A DNA stretch of 64,000 nucleotides from Branchiostoma belcheri. Its lineage: Eukaryota; Chordata; Leptocardii; Amphioxiformes; Branchiostomatidae. This document shows, in pieces, positions 37,404 through 49,400 of the stretch (positions within the stretch are counted from its first letter, which is position 1; the number at the start of each line of letters is the position of its first letter). The notes under the pieces were generated by a model. The model saw nothing but the letters and a program-made list of their open reading frames with translations, did no database searches and was not told the origin of the DNA. The position numbers were made by a program, and so were the translations under genes. The stretch covers positions 5,224,710 through 5,288,709 of the forward strand of contig NW_017802380.1 of assembly GCF_001625305.1 (NCBI RefSeq). The letters are read 5' to 3'.

Positions 37404-40400
37404 CTGAACAGTCAAAACACACAAGCTGAACAATAAGGAACAAATTATTGTAACTACTGTTATCCTGTACATTATGTCTTAGGCCTGTTCAAGTTGTTGT
37501 CCTGTCCTTGGTGCTGAACTCTCAAATGCCCGCTTCTCTATATAGTTGACAGATGCAACTGTCAGATGTCCAAATCAAAGAAAATGGTCCACTAGGTGCA
37601 TTTTCATTGCAACAACCAAAGTTAGGCAGAAGGAAAGCTTATAATTTTGAGAAGTTGTGCACTATTACTGAGAAAAATATAAGCGAAATATTTTTTTCGA
37701 TCTTCACTCTGGAGTATTTGAAGATATTTGACTCGTACCTCTTCATCTTCACCACTGATGCCATTACCGGTAGCATCCTCTTCTCTCAACACGATGGCCC
37801 CGGGGATGCCCTGGAGCTGCAGGGGCGTCAGCACGTCTCGACCAATGAAGGAGGAGATCTGCATCCCCAGTGATGATGATGATGAGGAGGAACCTTGCTT
37901 CATGTCTATCCCCAGCTGACCGTGGCTGTTCCTGCCCCACACCCACACCTTCCCTGATCTGTGGGTAAAGATTGTAACACTACATTAAAGACCTATGCTA
38001 GCCCTTATCAAGGACGTTCAACAACGTCCTTGCCCTTATTGTTTTAGTTATTAGGGTGTTTTAAAGTTTTATTCTCTACCTTTTTTTGCTGAATTAGCTC
38101 TAGTCTGTTTCTGAAAGTCCACTTCTCTGCATGATTCCAGGCTATTTATTACTGAGTGGGATATTACCGGTATGACAAATCATACCAAGTTAAAAAAAGT
38201 ATGTTTCACCATCTTTATGGTTAAAAGGAGTTGTTTTTGTAAACAGCAGCATTTGTATACGTGGGTGCAGACTAATTACTGAATCGACTGCAGGTACTGA
38301 AAAGCTATACACAAGATATGAAGGTACAGTAACGTTACATGTATATAATGCTCTTTGATACAAGAACCAAGGACATTCTTTGTTGAGTTGGGTTGTGATA
38401 TTGCCTGTTTTAAAAAAAAGTTGAAAACAGCAAGAAGAGTTACATGTATTATATAAGAAGCTTAGATACAGATTAAAGTTCTTTGATTGTATCGACTTCA
38501 ATCTACCTTTTCTTAAAACCAATTCATGATTTTATTTCACCCACACAGATTAGTCTGTCTCCTGTTGTAAGACGTCATTCAAAATGTTTCCATATTCATA
38601 CAGTCAGCTTCCACTGTTACCGCGCACTCCTGGCATGATAGTACAGTACAAATGTCTGGTCAACCACAGCCGGGTCGGGCCTCACTCAGGAGGCCCACCA
38701 ACCGTCCCCAAACCACCGGGCTACCGCCCCCAGCCCCCTCCTTTCGTCAGAGTGGCACAAGCGAACATGTCCACCATGGCAACAGCTCTTCTGACGAGAG
38801 GAAAGACGGGCAAACGACCTCTTCAAACATGTACGAAAAAGCAGAAGCAGTGAAACATCAGCATCTCCCGAAGGGTGAAAGGCGTCATGTCAACATACCT
38901 GATACAATGGGCTCATCCACAGGTAAGCTACCTGTTGTACATTTGTATTCCAACACAAGAAGCGGTTTTGGAATAAAGAGCATTCTGAAATACAGTACTA
39001 CCCTTCTGTACCTTTCCATGAAATAATGAATAAGAATTTCAATCTGAGAAAGAATACATTTGCACTGATGTCTTTTTTAAAATCCTTTTTAGGGTATAGA
39101 AATGGGATTAAGTTGAAGTGAGAACTACATCAAAATCAATTCTGTATACATGGTATTATGAATTGTAATACTTTATTGTATTCAACACATTGTGTGTACA
39201 TCTTTACAGATATATGTAGTAAGTATCTGTATCTGTATCTGTATAGCCGGTATAACCGCCTTTTGGCGTAACACACCAGCTTTGAGGTATGTATATGTAT
39301 ATGTAGTATAAATATGTAATACTTGCTAGAACTATGAAATCAAAACATCTGGAGTCCCCCACATCCTTTAGTATTCCATCCTCCATTATTGTTATCCCAT
39401 ATATTATTATTATCCCTTGAATGCAAGTTTTTAGTTCTGAAATTTCATTTGTCAGTGCATACCTGTAGTTCCCACTTCAATGTGGGATTTTAACCATATT
39501 TTATAATGACATGAGCAATATCATCTGTTCCACAGACGATGCCTGTAACAATGACCGAAGCCGTCGCCGTGTTTTCTGTGATTTCCTGTGCCCCATGGTC
39601 ACCACACTGACAGTGGTAGGAACCCTGGTCATTCTGGGAATCGTCATGATGATGTTTGTCAATGCCAAGTTTGACAAACATGAAAAGGTTGGAACTCCAT
39701 ATACTAGTAATAAATTCAATGCCCTTTCACATCTTAGGTCTACAAAAATCTATACAGCAACATAAGGAAGAGCAATAAAAAGTCAAAAAAAAGAAAAAAA
39801 AGAAAGACAGAAAGAAAAATGTGTAATCCACTACATGAATTTTCTTACCGAGCTTGTCTGTGCCTTTCTCACCTCTATATTCTTAGGACATTTCACAGCT
39901 GTCTATCAGGGTGGATGCCTTGAAACATGACCTGGACAATGAACGAAACCGAACTGCAGCCATGGAACAGTGTTTTAACATAAAATGCAAGATGTCGGGT
40001 GAGTATCGTATTAAATGTGAAATTTCTCAACCCAGTGTTGAATCTTTGATTAATTGGGTTTTCAGCAGGCTTCAGGTTCTTTTATTTTCCATTTTTGCTT
40101 TGTATGTTGCAGATGTTCCTCTTGGCTCCAAGCGTAAAGATGAACCCCCTGGACAACCTGTGAGACATCCTGGACAACCCAGAACAGTCAGACCTCTGGA
40201 CAACCTGGAGCTTCGAGACAACCCAGACCCGCTGGACAACCCAGACCCGCTGGACAACCCGGACCCGCTGGACAACCCGGACCCCCTGGACAACCCGGAC
40301 CCCCTGGACAACCCGGACCCCCTGGACAACCCGGACCCCCTGGACAACCCGGACCCCCTGGACAACCCGGGCCTCCTGGACAACCTGGACAACCCGGACC

Positions 40401-43400
40401 TAGTGGACGAACCGGACCTAGTGGACGAACCGGACCACCTGGAAAATCCGGACCTAGTGGACGAACCGGACCACCTGGAAAATCCGGACCTAGTGGACGA
40501 ACTGGACCACCTGGAAAATCCGGACCTCCTGGACAACGCGGACAACCTGGACAACGCGGACCCAGTGGACGAACCGGACCCCCTGGACAACGCGGAGCCC
40601 CTGGGCATCGCGGACCACCTGGACAACCCGTGTGTGCCAGAGGCTCTCGAAAACCAGGCCGCCAGATTACAGGTGAGACTCCAACAAATGCTTTAGCCAC
40701 CAAAGGAGGTGAATACTTTCATACCGCCTGTAAATATATGTGCGATTACAATCAAAGTAGGCCCTGATCCCTTTCTGTTTCAGCTACTCGGAACGGAGGA
40801 TGCCAAGGCGGATACAAACTCCTTGCTGGGACCTGCTTCAAGCTTAATGCCAACAGACTGTCCTACGACGCCGCCAAGATGGCCTGTAAGAGGGAAGGAG
40901 CGAGACTAGCCATGCCGAAAACAAAAGAGCTGGACCAGGCTTTGAGAAACCTGGCCCGCACAGAAGGAAAACACCTGTATCATTGGATCGGCATGAGGGA
41001 TATCGGACGCACTTACCGTAATTTGCATAAAAGCCACTGGCAGTGGGAGGATGGGTCTACTCTGGGCAACTACAAGGTACCTTGACACGCCTTACTTACT
41101 GTTGGGCACATAAAAGATCACTACAAACTAGAAACCTATGTTTGTTTTTATGTAATTTAATTAGCAACTATTTCTCTCCCTCACATGTAGGTGTTGTTCA
41201 CCAAAGTACATCTTACATATTAATTCAATATATGTTGTATATCATTTCAGAACAACCTAATATATGATGTTTATTTCTTAAACCAGGGATGGAGTCCAGG
41301 AGAGCCAAAGCGCTCGAAAAAAACCCGTTGCGTGCAGTACTGGTCAGGCCCCACTGGTTCTCCTATGTGGGTCAATACTAAATGCAGTTTAAAGCTTCGG
41401 TCTATCTGTCAAACCCCTCTTCCATAAATGGGGAAGAGAGCAACAAACCATGCTGGCATCAGCCAAGCATACTCTTGCCAGTAGAGCTTGCCAAATTCAA
41501 GCGCTCAGATTCAGCAAGTAAATGTAAAGAAATTTTGTAATTTCTAAAAGGTCTTCATTATCANNNNNNNNNNNNNNNNNNNNAGACAACCTGGACCCCC
41601 CGGACAACCCGAACCCCCCAGACAACCCGAACCCCCAGACAACCCGAACCCCCCAGACAACCCGAACCCCCCAGACAACCTGGACCCCTTGAAAAACTCA
41701 GAGATCTCAGACACCACGGACAACCCAGACCCTCTGGACAACCTGGGACCTGTGGGCAACCCCCACTTGTCAACCCCACTGGACAGCCCTGACATCCCGG
41801 CCCCCCTGGACAACGTGAGCCCATTGGACCCCTTGGACACGTCAGATCCCCAGGACCCCCCCGGCAAAAGCCTTGAGTACACCAGTCTGGGTTGTTGGGA
41901 GGATAATCCTGACCGCGCCATTCCACTACTCGAGGGGAAGGATCCACGCCTATATGGTTCCTACTCAGTCCGTCAAAACCCCATTGAAAAGTGTTACCAG
42001 GTGGCACGTGATCGTGGTTTTACCATGTTTGCTGTACAGCATAGTGGGGAGTGTTTCGGGTCTGCAGATGCTCACAGCACCTACAAGAAGTACGGGCCAT
42101 CCACAGGATGTGCAGCAGACGGCGAAGGCGGGCCTTGGGCAAGTGAGGTCTACCAGATTACAGGTCAGACTCCTGTAAATGCTGTTGATACCAAAGGAGT
42201 GAACTTTTTACCATACAAAAAATACAAACATAAAATACAACATGGCATATTTACCATATACCAATACACCATGTTTTATTACCAAGAAAAGACATATTCC
42301 GAAGTAAAATGTGCAAAAATTTGGTTTTCCTAATCCTAGACAAATATTTGAGAGCGCCAGACTTGGTGCATATGAAACACTAGTTATTCTATGGAACATT
42401 TCAAAGACTGTGTGATAACCCTATGTGATATGGCTAATTATCACATGAATCAAACATTATCAAGGCCCAGGTATGAGATAAATATGCATTTATGCTCAGT
42501 TCAAGTCATGTTCCTTCTATCTTTCAGTAGCTGCGAGCAAATTCTACCTCCATGCTCGGAGCAAAGGCTGCCAAGTAGGATACAAACTCCTTGCTGGGAC
42601 CTGCTTCAAGCTCAATCACTGGCCAATGCCCTACGACAATGCCAAGATAGCCTGTGAGAGGGAAGGAGCGAGACTAGCCATGCCTAAGACCAAAGAACTA
42701 GATGACGTTGTGAGAAACCTGGTCCGCACAGAAGGACGACAAGACCTGTGCTACTGGATCGGCATGAGGGATATGAAGCGTGGGCTTTTTCGAAAAGGCC
42801 ACTGGCAATGGGAAGATGGGTCTACTCTGGGCGACTACAAGGTATGTTGACATGTTTTATTTGCTGCTGATCACCTAAAAGAGCACTAGAAACTAGAATC
42901 CCATGTTTGCTTGTATCAAATGCAGAAACTACTTTTTTCTTGAAGTCAGTTTTTATAAGTGTTATTCAACATCCTACATAATTTCATATGCTTTATATCA
43001 TTGTAGAAGTACTTTATATAAATTATGCTTATTCTTTTAATCAAACAGGGATGGAATCCAAGCGAGCCATTGGACTACTTATACACATGGGCAACTACTG
43101 TTAAGCTGTGTGTGCAGTACTGGTCAGGTCCCACTGGTTCTCCCAAGTGGGACGACACTAAGTGTGCCAGAAAGCGGGGGTCTGTCTGTCAGGCCCCTCA
43201 GTTATAACTGGGGAAAAGGTCAACAAAACATGCTGACATCAGTTGAGCAATGCCATTCCTTTATCAGTAAAGCCTGTTTAGATGTGAAAATAAAATCTCA
43301 CCTGAACTATGACTACATCTATCCATACTTTGTCAGTTTAAGTGAAATTTGTATTTATTTACCTACTAGTATTATTTGTTATTATGTGAAGTGCCATTTC

Positions 43401-46400
43401 CATTTAAGTTTTGAACAAAATGGTCCTGATTATATATACTACAAAAAAGTTGATACATTCTGTACTTAGGTCTTATTTGAGGCCTTGATTTGTGGCTATA
43501 CCTGTTTGCTTTTATTGTATCTATTGTAAATTAAATTGGATAGATTGACATTATTTTCAGGTTGGAAAACAAGCCATTTTTTTTAAAACTACAGTTGCAT
43601 GTACACACATGTTATTTTAGGTGAATACAACCACATCTGTATCTGTATAGCCAGTAACCACCCTTTATATACATGCAGTTGTGATATTTAGCATCTTATG
43701 CTAGAACAACATTAATAATAAATTGTGTTGTGAGTCAAGGTGCGGTATCTTGTACATGTATCCTCAACAGTGATTAGTGTAGCTCTTTTTGGAAGAAGAC
43801 ACACTAAATGAATGTAAAGCCATCATTTATGATGATGTTGTGCAATGCCTTTATTAGCAATGTTGTTCAATACTTGAACTGGTACTATTTTGTGATACAG
43901 TGTATTAGTACAGTATGTATCTTCCAGGACACTTCTTACAAGTGAATACACAAAAATGTATAGGCACAGCCCCCTCCAATTGCTCACTAGCTGGGAAGCT
44001 TTTAATATCATTGATTTATTGCCTGGCCCTGTGAGAGACCGCAATGCCTGTCACTGCACTGAAAATGTGAACTGATGTTCTTGATGTACATGTATCACTT
44101 TGAAGTATGCTAAACAAGCATGTTAACAATGTAAGAATAATACACACACGGTAGCATTTTTAAATAAAATGTGAAAACACCAATACACTGTTGGTTCTAT
44201 TCTATTTTGATATGGTTCCCACAATTTCCCTGTCAATTAAGTAAGCAAATATGAACCTGGAACTGTCTCTGCTGGACAAGCATACAGACAAACCCACCCA
44301 AAACAATATTTCCTTAGTTGGAGGTAACTACTGATCATGATGACTACAGATGCAGTCATTCTGAAAAAAGATGTTTGCTGTTAGCTAGCGCATCAGCAGA
44401 ACGTACTGCACCTGCGCGAAACCCGTAATGTGCTGTACATAGCACTTCAGCAGAACGTCTCATATAAGATTTTACTGCATATAAGGTTAACATCCTGTCT
44501 GTAGTTTCCAAATGTTCTGTCGGAAAAGATATCTTCTGCAACAGGCAAAATTCTGATGCAACGTTGACCAAAAATCCAACGAAAACCATGAAAAACGGGG
44601 TTTTTGCACAGGCACAGTACGTTCTGATGACATGCTGTGTTAGCCATACATAACAAAATCATCATCAATAACTTACCCACATGAAAAGCCCATCACACTG
44701 GACCGTCTCTCACCTGCCAACGGCTGCGGAGAAGTCCTCTCCTGCTGCTATGGCGACCACCAGTTTCCCCGACAACACGTGTACGACCTTGGGAATGACG
44801 ACCTCTGACCTGCCCCCGTGTCCCAGCTGTCCACAGTTGTTCATGCCCCAGGAGAATACCTCACCTGAACAGCACAGACAGGAACAGCACAAATGGTTCA
44901 GAGGGTAACAAGGTAGTTTATGGGTGATTTTGTGGTTTGTGTTGTAGGATGTAAAGCTGGAGGGTCCCGTATTTAAGGAGACCCACACCCATGACAGCTC
45001 GAGAACCTTATACTTTTATAATTAATTATTAAAACAAAAATTATACAAGCAACAGTTAGATCAGCTTCTATTACATACTTTATACAAATTTTTGTATCTT
45101 GATGTTTTTGTAGATGATTACACATATAACATACATCATATCAGACCTTACAATTCTATAAGCTGCATGAAGTGAGGAAATCAGTGTTGCGTGTTTACCT
45201 GTGGTGCTTAACAGCAGGTTGTGTACAGCCCCGGCTGCCACCTGCCTGATCCTCCCCTCCACCCTACACTGTACCCACACAGGCTTGAACAGCTCCCCTG
45301 ACAGGCCCATGGCATGTTTGGCAGGGCTCTGTGTGTAGGAGGTGCTGGCCCGCGCCTGCCGACGACTGTTCTGTAGGTACTGCTTCCAGACTTGGGGGTG
45401 TCGACCAAACGTGTACACCTGCTGACTGGATGTCACCACCACCTGAATGTGATGGAAATCTTTCACTTGTCGTGGCTTTAGACAAATAATTGTACCTGCT
45501 ACATGTATCTTTGTGTATTTGTTTGAGCCTCATTTAGTCATTTTATTTATATATTATTAATGAAATACTCAGTCAATCTAAGTCTGCTGGCAGCTTTTTT
45601 AATGATTGAGGTTGCCATGATCAGACAGAAGTCAGACAGAATAGAACAAGATACAGGTTACATGATTGAAGTCCTAACAAATCCCTAATAGTTGTAACAG
45701 GGCCCAAAATACTTACTATGTGGAATGTACATGTTGCTTGTTTGGCCACTTCTGTTTAATAATTACTAAAAAAATTGAATTTTTGAAGGTGTTGATAACA
45801 TGTGACAATACTTACCGTGTGGAAGAGTCCACAGGCAACTATGGTGACTTTACCCATAATCCCCTGCACCCTCTGGGGGAGGCTGACTTTGTCTGTAGCG
45901 CCGTGTCCCAACTGGCCATGGAGACCACATCCAAACGTAAAGACCTCCCCACTCCTGTACAAATAAAATACAAGTCAGAACACCAGTTTGGATGCTTTCG
46001 CACAGACACAAGAACATACATAATAAATACCAAATGATGTACAATCTTGCAGACAAATTGGACAGAATTGTTAAGATGTTACTGATTGCTTGGTATAAAA
46101 TAACAGGCTTCTTGTTCAACCTACTAGTTTTTTTTATCTTTGCTTCAACAAATACAGACCTAGCCTGTGTTACACAATCTCTTTCTGTCAGGGACTGATT
46201 AATAATGAGTACTTCTCCCTGAGAGCTTATGGCTACAACTCTAACACTTTCCAATAGGAGCACAGGGTTCTTTATCACTATGCAAATCATCCAACAGGAC
46301 CTCAGTATTCTCTGTCACTATAGAAGGGCTGCTAGAAGTGTGATGTAGTCAGGCTCATACAGACCTGTTGAGTACTGCGGTGTGAGCGTACCCAGTGGTG

Positions 46401-49400
46401 ACCTGGACAGTGTTCTGTAGTCCGGCCACCAGGTGGGGTTTGTTCAGGTTCTCTGCATTCCCCTGACCCAGCTGGCCATGTACACCCCACCCCCACGTCC
46501 ACACCCTGCCACAACAACAGCAAGTATGAGCTAGTTCACAGTTCCAACTATGGTGACAGGAGTCTAAATCCCTCCTGCTATAAAATTACAACATGATGTA
46601 ACCCAACACTAGTTACCATGGTGACAGAAGTCTGGTTCAGGTCATTGGCCTTATTTGTTTGGAGAAGAAGAAGAAACAAAGCAAAAACAATATGTATACA
46701 TAGCTATGTATGCATGGTATGGATCATATCCACAGATGGTTGATATGTCAAGGTTGAAGGCCTCTGATACATAAACATGAATAAACAGAATCAGATGCAT
46801 TTTGTTTATGTCTCATGTGCCTTCTACTTTGACATACATGTACATGTATTACTCACAATGCATCATGTGCAGTTGGACATGAACCTGCTCATTGCAGCAT
46901 TTGTCAAGATATAATATAAGCCATATATGCACTTTTTGATTATTCATTTCATGTAATAGTTTGCTTCATATTTCTGAACCATACTGAAAAATTTGATTCA
47001 TGATTACTACAGGCAAATATTTACCAGGCAGCAAAACAAGAAGTATCATCAGTTATGAACATAAATCCAGACGCACAACCTTCCCTCCCCATCCAGGGCT
47101 GCAGAATGGTACTGTCCTGTTGTCACGGCGACACAGAATACATCCTTCAGCTGGGTGACCAGGGTTGGGTGGGTCTGTCTGTCCCAGTCTCCCAGACCCA
47201 GCTGCCCATAGGTGGATGAACCCCACGCATAGACCTGCTATAATTATAATGGAGTGAGCCTCATAAGCAGAAGAAAGGTAGAAGAAAAGATCTGATGAAA
47301 GTGCAAAAAATGAATAATAACATTAAATCAGAGATTTCGGACTTCCGGGGAGTATTTGGGGCTTTTGAAACCTTACAGTTCAAAGATCTTGTTTATATGG
47401 TGTACTTTAATCAGACATTACACGAGCTCCAAAACAGGCTCAAAATCCCCTTCCAAAAAAGTGTGGTGTTACCCTTTAGCCCCAATCCTACAGTGGACAA
47501 CAGCCGTTCAAAATACATGAAGATGACAGCACAACTGTCAAATTATTCTATTTCAATACCTTAAGGTACAGATCTAATAAAAAAATGGAATCATCTGGAC
47601 CCCAATAACTAACCATATAGCGAAAACCCTCTGTGAGTTATAGCTGCAAACACACATACGAAGATCAACGCTATACCTTCTGGAGGTAACAACTCTAACC
47701 TACCCCATTCTGACCCAGTGCGAGTGTATGGTCCTGTCCACATGACACAGACATGACCTGTACCCGCTGTATGGACAGGGTCTCCACCCGCATGGGCGGC
47801 ACGTACCCACTGTCCCCCAGCAGCTGCCCATGGCCCAGTCTGCCCTGGTGGGCCTTCCCCCACGTGTACACTCCCTCCTCTGGGGTAGAAACACAGAATA
47901 TAAGCAATCATTCCTTGACAAAGACTGGAGATGTACAACAATTTTGGGTGAGCCCAATTTCTTGTGTTAGAAATTACAGTTAACTAGCTTCGTGACGTAA
48001 AAGTTTGTTGCAAATTCTTTCCTAAGAAAACTGACCTGTTAAAAGTGCAGCGTGCTGTTGTCCACAGGAGACCACAGCTGCCTGTGAAAATGGAGGTTTC
48101 CGTTTTACAGGCACCTCATCAGCTGTCTCTGGGCCACCCTTTTCACAATGGTGGTCTCTCCTAGTACATACAACAAAATGTACACATTGTATACATTTAT
48201 GTCAATGATGAATAAAAGTGATCTTGTTCTCACAAACTCAATGTCTGCATGGAAATTGTGATCTGGTTTAAGCTAGGAATGTGTTAGGAATGCCCTGGAC
48301 TTACCCAATTTACAAATCCTATATTTTAAGTCAAACCATTGATCATGATTCAAAGCTGAATTGAAGCTGAAAAAGTTCTGACTCTACCCTGATACATGAT
48401 ACTTGAGGCAATTTCTAAAAGATTGTGAATGTATAAAATGCAAAATGTATACTATTAGGTGATATGCAGCTTCACCTGTAGTTGAGCACAATAAGTACAT
48501 AGAGGAAGAACTGGACCAGCTCTCGAGCATTGGCTGCCCGGCTGCCTCTGTCTGGATGGGACTGGTCACTGTCCAGACTACTGATCGATATGACACTGGA
48601 CGAAGAGGTGGTTCTGAGGCAAACAAACAAAGAGAAGAAATCATGTTACCTTTGGAACACGAGTACCATACTAGCCACATTTTATCTTGTGCATAAATTA
48701 CAGAAAGCCCAACATGACCATTGTAAGATATAAAACGCTACTTAAGCCAGGTGACCAAACCTATTTTAGCAGCCAAGTCCCTTTAGTCTTCTCCTATTTG
48801 AGGAGAGGACGAAAGAGACTCAGCAGCTAAAATAGGTTTGGTGCCAAGACAAGTGCTATGGTGGGCCATGAGGAAGCTGGGTGTAGAAGAGTGGGTCATC
48901 AGGGTTGTACAAGCCATGTACAGACATGCTGCATCATGTGTACGTGTGAATGGCAGCTACAGCTCTGAGTTCGAGGTCAAGGTCGGAGTTCACCAAGGGT
49001 CTGTGCTCAGCCCACTGCTGTTCATCATTGTCATGGAGGCACTGTCCAGGGAGTTTAGGACTGGTTGCCCCTGGGAGATGCTGTATGCTGATGACTTGAT
49101 GTTAGCTGCAGAGTCCCTTGAGGAGCTGGGGCGAAGGTTCAGCTGCTGGAAGAACAGCATGGGGTCACGCGGCCTGAGAGTGAACACAGGGAAGACCATG
49201 GTCCTCCACAGCACACATGCCCACTCCATGCCTGTAAAGGAGTCCGGGAAGTTCCCTTGTGGTGTTTGTAGGAGGGGCGTCGGCACGAACTCCATCTTCT
49301 GTGGAAAGTGTCGACACTGGATCCATAAACGGTGCACAAACATCAAGGGCAGTCTCAAGGAAGACACCAACTTCAGATGCAGGAGGTGTACTAGTGGACC

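Noticed and set aside
38581-38853. Frame starting [12 protein letters not shown] upstream of the lectin exon
   Set aside because: It ends at a stop in the exon; the frame from 38652 is the one that joins the TM exon in phase.
40072-40703. Minus-strand Ser/Gly-rich and Gly/Pro/Cys-rich ORFs opposite the collagen exon
   Set aside because: Both arise because the 18-bp collagen unit is stop-free on both strands; the plus-strand Gly-X-Y frame joins the CTLD exon in phase, the minus-strand frames join nothing.
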